DNA of 30,258 nucleotides from a virus. Where the stretch lies: positions 1 through 30,258 of the IMG/VR virus record IMGVR_UViG_3300034120_001510. One strand, written 5' to 3'. The notes beneath the pieces were generated by a model. That model did not search any database and was not told the DNA's origin. It saw only the letters and a program-made list of their open reading frames with translations. The position numbers were made by a program, and so were the translations under genes. Shown here one piece after another: positions 23,206-29,483 of the stretch (its first letter is position 1; each line of letters opens with the position of its first letter).

Positions 23206-23430
23206 TCAACCTCTACGCCTACGATTAGCAAAACCATATCTTGTTTCGCCGCTACGGCCAACTGTTCTTACAACATTAAATCCAGAACTATGAGCTAGTT
23301 CCTTGATGTCGCTAACAGTAGCACGTAGATTAGAAACACCAAACATACCAAACGCACTATCGGCCGATAGTGTTCTACCACTAGATAGATAATTAAAAAC
23401 CTTGTCCTGCTTACTTAGCATTGCTGACAT
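23206..23430 (-). CDS. Small winged-helix DNA-binding protein
   Basis: A strong GGAGG site fixes the start at 23430 (74 aa), although the frame extends upstream. SKQDKVFNYLSSGRTLSADS, then AFGMFGVSNLRATVSDIKEL and FNVVRTVGRSGETRYGF, read as helix, helix-turn-helix and wing, a layout found in small phage regulators. The C-terminus is basic (NRRRRG). It has its own terminator, so it is a single-gene unit. It is a candidate regulator of the promoter set in this window. Confidence 0.65.
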   Translation of the reverse strand: MSAMLSKQDKVFNYLSSGRTLSADSAFGMFGVSNLRATVSDIKELAHSSGFNVVRTVGRSGETRYGFANRRRRG

Positions 23431-23497
23431 TCTAACCTCCAAAATTGTGGCACTAAAATCAAGACATTCTGAGTTTGCCACTACTCAAAATATCATA

Positions 23498-23866
23498 CTA
23501 TTGTAATGGTGTATAATTTATATTATGTAGATTATTATCTTTATACGTCCAAAATATCATTTTTTGAGACTTGTCGTCCCAAGCACATTCTATTATGTCG
23601 CTTGCTGCCAGTTTTGACAACGCGGACTGATATATTTGTTCTGCAATTTCGTATAACATATTCGCATATATATCTTCATTAAGTATTTTTACACCAGATT
23701 CATCATGAGTTTTACATTTTCTATTAACTATTTCTTCGCATTGTCGAAGTGTTATAAATTCATCTATATTGGTTTTTTCTGATATGTTATCAGATAGCGA
23801 AAATACGGCTTCCTTTCTAAGGATTTCACAAAATCTAGACATATCTTTAATAAAGAAATGATCCAT
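23498..23866 (-). CDS. Hypothetical protein
   Basis: This 122-aa protein starts MDHFFIKDMSRFCEILRKEA and is largely helical in appearance, with a short C-terminal beta segment (DDKSQKMIFWTYKDN). It begins four bases after the previous stop. Four cysteines are scattered, with no CxxC. No family is recognised. Confidence 0.55.
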   Translation of the reverse strand: MDHFFIKDMSRFCEILRKEAVFSLSDNISEKTNIDEFITLRQCEEIVNRKCKTHDESGVKILNEDIYANMLYEIAEQIYQSALSKLAASDIIECAWDDKSQKMIFWTYKDNNLHNINYTPLQ

Positions 23867-23870
23867 ATAT

Positions 23871-24062
23871 TTATTTGTCCAGCACTATATCTCGTAAAAT
23901 ATTTAAATATGAGTATACTTCTGATGGAGTCATTTCAAAACCAGCCTCTGCCGCTTCTCTTCTTAATTTTAGTACTTGATGATTGTCAATATTTTTTAAT
24001 GCTATAGCATATTGAGATTTATTTTTTCTTATTTTATTCAACCATTGATCAATGTCATTCAT
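23871..24062 (-). CDS. Small TPSE-motif protein
   Basis: This 63-aa protein has AAGGAA as ribosome site. LKLRREAAEAGFEMTPSE followed by VYSYLNIL resembles the C-terminal part of the 5946-6251 protein, so both probably contain the same small helical domain. It starts two bases after the protease stop. Confidence 0.6.
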   Translation of the reverse strand: MNDIDQWLNKIRKNKSQYAIALKNIDNHQVLKLRREAAEAGFEMTPSEVYSYLNILRDIVLDK

Positions 24063-24064
24063 AA

Positions 24065-24853
24065 TTATTCCTTATTATCCATAGTAGTTTCAATAATTTT
24101 TGTCATCCTATCTATCCAATTCTTATGCGTACTTATTCTAGTATGTAGAGATCGATCATTATAATCAGAGTTTAGTTTTTTATCCTTATGTGAAGTATAA
24201 ATTGATGAATTGATTCCAGCTAACCTATTTGCTATAAACAAACCACCACCACTATCACCATTTGCTATTAAAAATTCTAATTCTGTATTTGGTCTATCTA
24301 GTAATGAGCATTCTAGCATACCATCTGTCACTGAGCTAATTCTATTAGATCCGGCTCTTTTCTTTCCATCTACACGAAAACATCCAATATCATGTGTTCC
24401 ACTATTTCCAAAGCCGCTAATACTGCATATTTTATTTAATTCATCTTGATTTTCATATAGTTCTGGATAGTATGATATTTCTATTGGTTTAGTCAAATGT
24501 CCTATTGCTATGTCATTTGGAGATATCTTGTTAGATTTTTCATCTTCATCAAAAGAAGATGGATATAGTGACAAATCAATTTCTATTTCTTCGTTTTCAT
24601 GAATGATAACTGACTTATTACTTTCAGATATTACATGTGCAGCAGTCAATATTATTGTTGGTTTAATTAATACACACGATGCGATATAGTGATACTTTAC
24701 CCCATCTTTTAACACATAACATTTAATTTTAAGTACGCATTCATGTTTTTCACCATAGTTAGTATACTTTGTATCATCGACTTTTGGTAAAATTGTGCCA
24801 CCAATTGCACATTGATTTAATAAAATTGCTACCATGAATATGATTATTTTCAT
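24065..24853 (-). CDS. Secreted trypsin-like serine protease
   Basis: This 262-aa protein begins with a signal peptide (MKIIIFMVAILLNQCAIGG) and continues as a chymotrypsin-fold S1 peptidase. The triad is visible as His73 in LTAAHV, Asp114 in NDIAIGHL and Ser201 in NGDSGGG. CVLIKPTIILTAAHV and SGFGNSG also fit. The signal predicts export to the periplasm or cell surface. Cys15 could be a lipobox cysteine, but NQC is a poor match. AAAGGAGT gives a strong start. Trypsin-like proteases are very unusual as phage cargo; degradation of host surface protein or protein receptor is possible. The start lies 80 bp inside the end of the HNH gene. Confidence 0.88.
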   Translation of the reverse strand: MKIIIFMVAILLNQCAIGGTILPKVDDTKYTNYGEKHECVLKIKCYVLKDGVKYHYIASCVLIKPTIILTAAHVISESNKSVIIHENEEIEIDLSLYPSSFDEDEKSNKISPNDIAIGHLTKPIEISYYPELYENQDELNKICSISGFGNSGTHDIGCFRVDGKKRAGSNRISSVTDGMLECSLLDRPNTELEFLIANGDSGGGLFIANRLAGINSSIYTSHKDKKLNSDYNDRSLHTRISTHKNWIDRMTKIIETTMDNKE

Positions 24854-25199
24854 TTTTATACTCCTTTGGTAGCTGCATATGTTTGAATTTTATTAAATGT
24901 GGACGATGGACCCTTTTATTATAGTATTCATTACAGTCATTAACAACATCAGTATTCCAACTCTTCCAATCGCCCAAATGTCCAAAAATAAAATGACAAT
25001 AATCATCACATAAAGTTATTAAATTACTAGTATCTAATTCCTTGGTGTTATCTACGTGATATGGTATAATATGATGAACTTCTAGTCTTGTTTTTCTTCC
25101 ACATGCAGCACATTGTTTGTTGTTTTTTAGAAATTCATCTCTGACCTTTTTCCAAGATGACGATCTTCCAAATAGATCTTTGTGAAAATTAAAAAACAT
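24774..25199 (-). CDS. HNH endonuclease
   Basis: The 141-aa product from the ATG at 25199 has SSSWKKVRDEFLKNNKQCAAC, then CGRKTRLEVHHIIPYH, ELDTSNLITLCDDYCHFIFGHLGDW: an HNH nuclease with the HH pair, Asn and final His, plus structural cysteines. This layout is common for phage HNH proteins near packaging or accessory genes. The C-terminal 26 codons overlap the protease signal peptide in another frame, unusually long for this genome. It may be a homing enzyme or a host-DNA nuclease. Confidence 0.82.
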   Translation of the reverse strand: MFFNFHKDLFGRSSSWKKVRDEFLKNNKQCAACGRKTRLEVHHIIPYHVDNTKELDTSNLITLCDDYCHFIFGHLGDWKSWNTDVVNDCNEYYNKRVHRPHLIKFKHMQLPKEYKNENNHIHGSNFIKSMCNWWHNFTKSR

Positions 25200-25235
25200 A
25201 TTAGTGTATTCCAAATTCCATACATAGTATACACA

Positions 25236-25643
25236 TTAAGTGATGGAAGGTTGATGCTTCTGTAATTTTATTAACTTATGTTTTGTTTTATATATTCCAG
25301 TATCATTATGATATGTATCTGGCCCCATATAAATATGACAAAAGCCACTATTTTTATCTACACCAAAAGCCCTAATACCATTTTCGTCTAAAGATTCAAC
25401 CATAAATGATCCTTTATGGCCCATAGATATTGATTCTTGTCCATTACTATAATATGGACCACCCTTAACTTTTATTCTATCGCCCTTTTCAAGTGACTTC
25501 CAATCTATTTTAATAAATCTCTTGTTTTTCTTAGTCTTTACACTATCCTTAAATGTGAAGTTTGAGCCACATTCAGCACAAACATATGCTCTAGCACCAC
25601 ACAAAGCACCACACTTTTTACAGGATTTCTTACCTTTTGGCAT
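25236..25643 (-). CDS. Zinc-ribbon protein
   Basis: This 135-aa protein starts MPKGKKSCKKCGALCGARAY, with CxxC at 8-11 and a second pair in YVCAECG, a zinc ribbon like those in many phage proteins. The remainder (KGDRIKVKGGPYYSNG, GHKGSFMVESLDENGIRAFGV) looks like a beta-barrel of the SH3 or KOW type. GAGGTAATA is the ribosome site. It could bind nucleic acid or a host polymerase subunit; no specific homologue is claimed. Confidence 0.65.
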   Translation of the reverse strand: MPKGKKSCKKCGALCGARAYVCAECGSNFTFKDSVKTKKNKRFIKIDWKSLEKGDRIKVKGGPYYSNGQESISMGHKGSFMVESLDENGIRAFGVDKNSGFCHIYMGPDTYHNDTGIYKTKHKLIKLQKHQPSIT

Positions 25644-25650
25644 TATTACC

Positions 25651-25995
25651 TCACTTATAGTTTCTGGAAAACTCGCCTTGAATATCGCTCACAAAATTTG
25701 GATCATCTTTATAATCTGGACCAGTAATAAACTCTTGAGGCACATTGACAGACTGCCCCATGTTCATTTTAGAAAACATACCACCCTTTTGTTCATTCCA
25801 ATCTAAGAAACCAAACTTACTCCAATACAAATATGAAAAACCATTGTAAGACTTAGTATCTCTTAGTAGTTTTTCCATCATTATGCAAAGTTTTTGCTTG
25901 CAAGATTGTGGAATATTGCTGGCTAGTAAATTATTAATTGTTGTTTTTGAGTAATCTAAAAAATCTAAAGAAACTTGTTTTCTTAATTTTGCCAT
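25651..25995 (-). CDS. Hypothetical protein
   Basis: The ATG at 25995 follows GGAGC, giving 114 aa starting MAKLRKQVSLDFLDYSKTT. A helical N-terminal half is followed by YNGFSYLYWSKFGFLDWNEQK. It is the first gene after a strong promoter. No family is recognised. Confidence 0.6.
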   Translation of the reverse strand: MAKLRKQVSLDFLDYSKTTINNLLASNIPQSCKQKLCIMMEKLLRDTKSYNGFSYLYWSKFGFLDWNEQKGGMFSKMNMGQSVNVPQEFITGPDYKDDPNFVSDIQGEFSRNYK

Positions 25996-26021
25996 GAATA
26001 CAGCTCCTATGGGTTCTTTAG

Positions 26022-26050
26022 AGTATACCATAGTTATCGTCATCTGTCAA
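26022..26050 (-). promoter_or_regulatory. Promoter with GACGATAAC box
   Basis: Reading leftward: TTGACA (26045-26050), a 17-bp spacer with GACGATAACTATGG, then TATACT (26022-26027). It is nearly the same as the promoter at 16996-17024. Confidence 0.85.
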
Positions 26051-26062
26051 GCAGAACTTTAG

Positions 26063-26230
26063 TTACTTTTGTTCTAGTTTGGGTATTGAAGCAGTATTAT
26101 CGTATGCAATATTAACAATTCTTATTTGAAGGAATGAATCTTTATCAGTGTCTGATTTTGAAATTAAATCTTGAATTTTTTGAATAAGTAAATTAGCATC
26201 TATCTTATCTGTTATTTTTATATGTATCAT
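26063..26230 (-). CDS. Small hypothetical protein
   Basis: A 55-aa frame, MIHIKITDKIDANLLIQKIQ... ending SIPKLEQK, fills the space between the 26022-26050 promoter and the upstream gene, which it overlaps by 26 bp. Its composition is coding-like (few rare residues, amphipathic helix). The ribosome site is weak. No family is recognised. Confidence 0.5.
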   Translation of the reverse strand: MIHIKITDKIDANLLIQKIQDLISKSDTDKDSFLQIRIVNIAYDNTASIPKLEQK

Positions 26231-26411
26231 TATTGATGATATTCATGTAAGTAATATATGTCATCATTCTATTAATCATATTTGACTGTACTTGTAATCT
26301 ATTAATATGGATGATATTCATTCCAAGAGATATGGCAAATAATCCACAAAATATTAGGTATATTGGTAGATGCTTAATCAAACAACGGCACGACATAGTT
26401 TTGGTTCTCAT
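26205..26411 (-). CDS. Small membrane protein
   Basis: This 68-aa protein has a hydrophobic span LPIYLIFCGLFAISLGMNI at about residues 14-32. The N-terminus is basic with two cysteines (CRC). It overlaps the upstream gene by 38 bp; an ATG at 26396 is an alternative start. No family is recognised. Confidence 0.5.
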   Translation of the reverse strand: MRTKTMSCRCLIKHLPIYLIFCGLFAISLGMNIIHINRLQVQSNMINRMMTYITYMNIINNDTYKNNR

Positions 26412-26598
26412 ATGGGTTAAAAGTTAATCTGAGGTCATATAATTGACCATCTTTTGCCCTTTTCGCATAAGCAACTGGGGCTTTATTCTTTAACTTATCC
26501 CAATGATCAGCCGCGTTTAGCACATCAAATTTTTCTATAGAGTGGCCGCTTTTTAGTCTATCTAGTATATATGTAATTGGATCACTAAGTCTATTCAT
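26374..26598 (-). CDS. Hypothetical protein
   Basis: The start at 26598 overlaps the previous stop as TGATG. The 74-aa product MNRLSDPITYILDRLKSGHS... ends LTFNPYENQNYVVPLFD. A helical N-terminus and beta C-terminus suggest a compact alpha/beta domain. No family is recognised. Confidence 0.55.
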   Translation of the reverse strand: MNRLSDPITYILDRLKSGHSIEKFDVLNAADHWDKLKNKAPVAYAKRAKDGQLYDLRLTFNPYENQNYVVPLFD

Positions 26599-26975
26599 CA
26601 AAGTACGTTCTTTCTAAAGACTATTCCACCTATAGAGTTTAACTTTATCGATTCATCAAATTTGTTTATATTGCATACAACCCAGCCATATTTATCTTTA
26701 TCATTTTTCCAACCGTAGTTTTTATCATCAATAGGCACCAAATGTCTATTAAAATCAGATTCAAAATCATATATGGTTTCATATTTAAAACTATGACTAA
26801 ATGTTATTGTACCAATTATACTGGATTTAAATTTTTCTTTTCTTCCGGGTGTCTCTATTAGTGCTAGTTCTATACCTATGTATTTTTTTGGAAGTGGATA
26901 TGATCTAGTTTCAACGCATTTTTCTTGATCAATCAATAATTTTGACCAAGGATATTGTATATTTATTCCATTCAT
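26598..26975 (-). CDS. ASCH/PUA-like domain protein
   Basis: This 125-aa protein opens INIQYPWSKLLIDQEKCVETRSYPLP, the ASCH signature of PWS, then the Lys/Glu-Thr-Arg stretch. A central IGTITFSHSF and the closing YGWKNDKDKYGWVVCNINKFD also fit. ASCH domains have a PUA-like fold and bind or hydrolyse RNA or modified nucleosides (for example the YqfB amidohydrolase). It is coupled to the deaminase-like gene upstream (ATGA), which hints at nucleobase chemistry. Confidence 0.65.
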   Translation of the reverse strand: MNGINIQYPWSKLLIDQEKCVETRSYPLPKKYIGIELALIETPGRKEKFKSSIIGTITFSHSFKYETIYDFESDFNRHLVPIDDKNYGWKNDKDKYGWVVCNINKFDESIKLNSIGGIVFRKNVL

Positions 26976-27406
26976 AAAGTATGAACAAGTCCCCCCATAT
27001 CATATGAACCAAATGTGTCTTTATCAATACTCCAATAAATATTGCTGATATTTACTGCTCTCAATATTTTTTCACAATTTATGCATGGCTTGCTTAATAG
27101 TAATCGTCCTTGCCTATTAATTCTAGTAACAACAATCGACCAATTAGGATCAATGGCATTATACATATCAAGCAATTTAGAAACAAGATGGCTTTCAGCA
27201 TGTATATATGGAAATTCTACATAGGTTTTTATGTTAAATCTTTGACCAATTTTGTAAGCTTTACAGTTTACTTTAATTGGATTATTTTCAGATATCAATA
27301 TTGGTCTGTTTCCATCGAAAGCAATAGCAAAATGATACCTACGTTGATAAGCATTTGGTCTAAATCTGTCATAACTTAACTTTATTGCCCTTTTGATTAT
27401 CTTCAT
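26972..27406 (-). CDS. Cytidine deaminase-superfamily protein
   Basis: This 144-aa protein carries zinc motifs HAE at 69-71 (PYIHAESHLV) and PCINC at 107-111 (SKPCINCEKIL), the hallmark of the CDA fold. It lacks the TGAVI and YNG blocks of the dCMP deaminase at 6278, so it is a different subfamily with an unknown base substrate. Candidates include free nucleoside, nucleotide, tRNA or DNA/RNA editing. It is coupled to the ASCH-like gene. Confidence 0.7.
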   Translation of the reverse strand: MKIIKRAIKLSYDRFRPNAYQRRYHFAIAFDGNRPILISENNPIKVNCKAYKIGQRFNIKTYVEFPYIHAESHLVSKLLDMYNAIDPNWSIVVTRINRQGRLLLSKPCINCEKILRAVNISNIYWSIDKDTFGSYDMGGLVHTL

Positions 27407-27515
27407 GGTTTTCTTTTTTATTCTCTTCTTGCTCGCTGTTTAGTGGTAAAAGACGCCTCAATGGTACTTTTTTTGCTGTAATATTACTCATTGATATTTT
27501 TTGAGGTTCTTTCAT
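27369..27515 (-). CDS. Small hydrophilic protein
   Basis: A 48-aa frame, MKEPQKISMSNITAKKV..., lies directly behind a promoter, with an acidic/basic C-terminus. It overlaps the deaminase-like gene by 38 bp. The -10 ends only 11 bases before the ATG, so its mRNA is leaderless or nearly so; the ATG eight codons later is an alternative. Confidence 0.45.
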   Translation of the reverse strand: MKEPQKISMSNITAKKVPLRRLLPLNSEQEENKKENHEDNQKGNKVKL

Positions 27516-27526
27516 GATGTATACCC

Positions 27527-27554
27527 ATTATAGCATGAATTACATGTAAGTCAA
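27527..27554 (-). promoter_or_regulatory. Promoter before the deaminase-ASCH genes
   Basis: Reading leftward: TTGACT (27549-27554), 16 bp, TATAAT (27527-27532). It lies between the zinc-ribbon gene and the 27369-27515 frame. Confidence 0.8.
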
Positions 27555-27559
27555 TTTCA

Positions 27560-27745
27560 TTACTTTTCGCCAATCTCTATATATCTTGAATCATATCTAG
27601 TGGATCTTATTATCCATAATTCATGACAATTGCTACATCTACTGATCTTGCCAGAATTGATTGACGAGGTATAATAGTTTGTAGTCTTCTTATTACAGTC
27701 TACACATTTTACTGATTTAATTTTTGGAGTTTGTTTTTTAGCCAT
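27560..27745 (-). CDS. Small zinc-ribbon protein
   Basis: This 61-aa protein has VKCVDCNKK and SRCSNCHEL, two CxxC knuckles about 17 residues apart, with basic flanks. It is probably a zinc ribbon that binds nucleic acid or a host protein. It starts one base after the stop of the small membrane protein. Confidence 0.7.
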   Translation of the reverse strand: MAKKQTPKIKSVKCVDCNKKTTNYYTSSINSGKISRCSNCHELWIIRSTRYDSRYIEIGEK

Positions 27746-27746
27746 G

Positions 27747-27848
27747 TTATTTTTTCTTATTCGCTAGTAAACAAATTAAATAAGCAATTGGTATAAGACC
27801 AAGAGTTAAATATATAGAAGAAAGTATGAGAATGTAATTTAAAATCAT
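27747..27848 (-). CDS. Tiny membrane protein
   Basis: A 33-aa frame, MILNYILILSSIYLTLGLIP..., ending in three lysines, is a single hydrophobic span with positive tail. GGGAGAAAAA sits directly before the ATG, and the same GGGAGAAAAAA occurs again 20 bases upstream. Stop and next start are one base apart, supporting expression. Confidence 0.6.
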   Translation of the reverse strand: MILNYILILSSIYLTLGLIPIAYLICLLANKKK

Positions 27849-28340
27849 TTTTTCTCCCAAAAGATATTTTTTTCTCCCTAACTAGACTGTACTAGATAGT
27901 AGGGATTGGAACGTACAAAAACACACATACATACATAATATATAGAAAATATACATATATAAACACTACATACAACATAAGGAAGAGAGAATGTCTATGT
28001 CTGGATTTTATGCTTACAACGTGCGCGGCTCACAATAAGTAACAAGAGGGCCACAAACCCACAATTTTGCCACATTTTTTGTGCAATTGGGATGTTAAAC
28101 CCACAATACCCAAATTTTTGTTTGTCAAAAACGCCATTTTTGCTTGATAATAAACTGCTTTAGCAGAGTTGATTGTAGTGTATGTTGTATGTTTTGTATG
28201 GCTTTTTTACTCATAGGACCGTTAATCTAGACAATTTTAGCAGAAAGAAGTAAAAGTGTTGGGATTTACTCTTGCCTAAATGATAAATGTGTATTCCTCT
28301 ATGGTGTAAAAGTGTATTAACTCTGGGAAAAACGTGACTT
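27849..28340. other. Non-coding region at the switch of gene direction
   Basis: About 490 bp with no convincing long gene, between leftward genes and a rightward one. It holds an alternating purine-pyrimidine tract (27927-27980, CACACATACATACATA type) that should melt easily. A 12-base inverted repeat (ACATACAACATA at 27968-27979, TATGTTGTATGT at 28181-28192) spans it. CCACAA words occur at 28051, 28059 and 28101, and GTAAAAGTGT is duplicated (28250, 28306). A 15-codon frame at 27991-28038 with GGAAGAGAGA before it could encode MSMSGFYAYNVRGSQ. It may be a control region or replication origin; neither is shown. Confidence 0.45.
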
Positions 28341-28664
28341 ATGAAAATTGACAAGAAACAGATATACGACGAGGTTGAGTCTAAGTTTAGTAACCCAAAT
28401 TACTCTACAGAGACTAGTCTGTTAGCATCTGAGTGTATGAAACACGCTGAAGAATGGCTACAACAAGCTGGCGACTTTCCATTCAAGAATAAGAGGGAAC
28501 TAAGAAAAGACCTTAAGAAATACATAATGGATCGAGTGGATTTACAGGATGCAAAAAGATCCTATTTTATACCATCATTTATATGGATATTTCTAGCCGG
28601 TCAGATTATATCCTACATTGTTAGACTGATCGTGGAAAGATATACCGAAGGCGCTCAAGACTAA
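28341..28664 (+). CDS. Tail-anchored membrane protein
   Basis: This plus-strand 107-aa protein starts MKIDKKQIYDEVESKFSN after a weak GGGAAAA site. The first 75 residues are hydrophilic and helical; one hydrophobic span FIPSFIWIFLAGQIISYIV lies at about 76-94, followed by a short tail. Its stop overlaps that of the convergent minus-strand gene by four bases. No family is recognised. Confidence 0.65.
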   Translation: MKIDKKQIYDEVESKFSNPNYSTETSLLASECMKHAEEWLQQAGDFPFKNKRELRKDLKKYIMDRVDLQDAKRSYFIPSFIWIFLAGQIISYIVRLIVERYTEGAQD

Positions 28665-28876
28665 ATCTCAGAGTTGTATTCGTCTATATGTAGCACTTGA
28701 CACATTGTATCAAATAGTCTCTCTCTATGTAGATCAAGCGTAGCAGATAATCCTTCTAGGGCTTTTGATGCTACTTCTATATCTCCATTATCTACGGCCA
28801 TCCTAATAAGACTAATTTGATCAACATAATTAGACAGGCTCATAATTTCTTGTTCAAGGTCAAATCTATCCTTCAT
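28661..28876 (-). CDS. Small helical protein
   Basis: The ATG at 28876 follows GGAG, giving 71 aa (MKDRFDLEQEIMSLSNYVDQ). It is nearly all helical, with ISLIRMAVDNGDIEVASKALEGL resembling a short helical-repeat or four-helix unit. A repeat copy and a promoter-like sequence lie just upstream. Confidence 0.65.
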   Translation of the reverse strand: MKDRFDLEQEIMSLSNYVDQISLIRMAVDNGDIEVASKALEGLSATLDLHRERLFDTMCQVLHIDEYNSEI

Positions 28877-28887
28877 TATATATCTCC

Positions 28888-28916
28888 TATATAGGGGCAA
28901 TCTAGCTGACTGTCAA
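28888..28916 (-). promoter_or_regulatory. Possible sigma70 promoter inside repeat 1
   Basis: Reading leftward: TTGACA (28911-28916), 17 bp, TATATA (28888-28893). If used, the start would fall within the GGAG ribosome site of the next gene, so the transcript would lose it. The alternative is that the repeat itself is the promoter. Confidence 0.45.
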
Positions 28917-28933
28917 CATGACCAGCAATCTTA
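28903..28933 (+). repeat. Bipartite repeat copy 1
   Basis: TAGCTGACT, 14 variable bases, CAATCTTA. Lies just upstream of the 28661-28876 gene. On the minus strand it ends a 17-codon frame (28902-28955) encoding MIVLLNLLRLLVMLTVS, whose ATG overlaps the stop of the 53-aa gene. Confidence 0.85.
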
Positions 28934-28951
28934 GTAGATTAAGTAAGACAA

Positions 28952-29113
28952 TCATGAGGCAAGCCGCATAGTTAATAAAGTAAATGTACTATGTGTGAGA
29001 TGTATACTAAGCTCCTCATCCACCCAAGCCCACGCGGCCTCTGAACTATCAAATGGACCATAGTAAAAATCATTACCATTGGCCCCGTCTATACGTCTTA
29101 TGATATACTTCAT
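28952..29113 (-). CDS. Small hypothetical protein
   Basis: A 53-aa frame, MKYIIRRIDGANGNDFYYGP..., with GPFDSSEAAWAWVDEEL in the middle, a segment typical of short phage or bacterial domains in which aromatic and Ala-Trp residues alternate. An in-frame ATG at 29122 is an alternative start. Ribosome site weak. It lies between repeat copies 2 and 1. Confidence 0.6.
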   Translation of the reverse strand: MKYIIRRIDGANGNDFYYGPFDSSEAAWAWVDEELSIHLTHSTFTLLTMRLAS

Positions 29114-29208
29114 CTTATGCATAAATTATATACCAAGAGGGTGTTATGATTTACATCTATCACATACTATATTATCGTCAAAAATACTACTAGTACATCA
29201 GTTAATTT

Positions 29209-29239
29209 TAGCTGACTACCACCACAAGAACCAATCTTA
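29209..29239 (+). repeat. Bipartite repeat copy 2
   Basis: TAGCTGACT, 14 variable bases, CAATCTTA. No start codon opens the matching minus-strand frame here, so this copy is not part of a small gene. Confidence 0.85.
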
Positions 29240-29259
29240 TATATTTAGCAAAGACAAAA

Positions 29260-29364
29260 CTAGCTGACTACCAGCACAGGGAGCAATCTTATATATTTTG
29301 GTTGGACAGTCCTGTTGAATGTCAAATTGGGCAATATACACAGTAGAAACAAAATGCCACACAT
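29260..29364 (-). CDS. Possible small hydrophobic peptide
   Basis: A 34-codon frame, MCGILFLLCILPNLTFNRTV..., ends in repeat copy 3 with IRLLPVLVVS. Ribosome site weak. The repeat conservation is better explained at the DNA or RNA level, so coding is doubtful. Confidence 0.25.
   Translation of the reverse strand: MCGILFLLCILPNLTFNRTVQPKYIRLLPVLVVS
29261..29291 (+). repeat. Bipartite repeat copy 3
   Basis: TAGCTGACT, 14 variable bases, CAATCTTA. Twenty-one bases from copy 2, with shared flanking ATATATTT on the right. Confidence 0.85.
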
Positions 29365-29371
29365 AGGCACT

Positions 29372-29458
29372 TTAGCTGACTGTGGGCATCTGGAGCAATC
29401 TTAAAAGATAAGATACGACATATGGCCCAGCCCATACCCCCCTACTCGGGTGGTGCAT
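29372..29458 (-). CDS. Possible small peptide behind a promoter
   Basis: A 28-codon frame, MHHPSRGVWAGPYVVSYLLR..., has TAGGAG 11 bases before the ATG and a strong promoter 30 bp upstream. It ends inside repeat copy 4 (RLLQMPTVS). It is better supported than the other repeat-ended frames but still uncertain. Confidence 0.35.
   Translation of the reverse strand: MHHPSRGVWAGPYVVSYLLRLLQMPTVS
29373..29403 (+). repeat. Bipartite repeat copy 4
   Basis: TAGCTGACT, 14 variable bases, CAATCTTA. The copy nearest to the 29484-29511 promoter, and transcribed from it as the reverse complement. Confidence 0.85.
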
Positions 29459-29483
29459 TAGAAATATTACTCCTATACCATCC

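Noticed and set aside
28000-28085. 26-codon minus-strand frame starting MWQNCGFVALL in the non-coding region
   Set aside because: No ribosome site and no neighbour coupling; hydrophobic composition alone is weak evidence.
28051-28106. CCACAA words as a CRISPR-like or iteron array
   Set aside because: Words are short, unevenly spaced and few; no spacer structure. Kept only as a remark on the non-coding region.
29160-29190. GACGATAATATAG near repeat copy 2 as another box-type promoter
   Set aside because: The sequence at the -35 position does not resemble TTGACA and the spacing does not fit.
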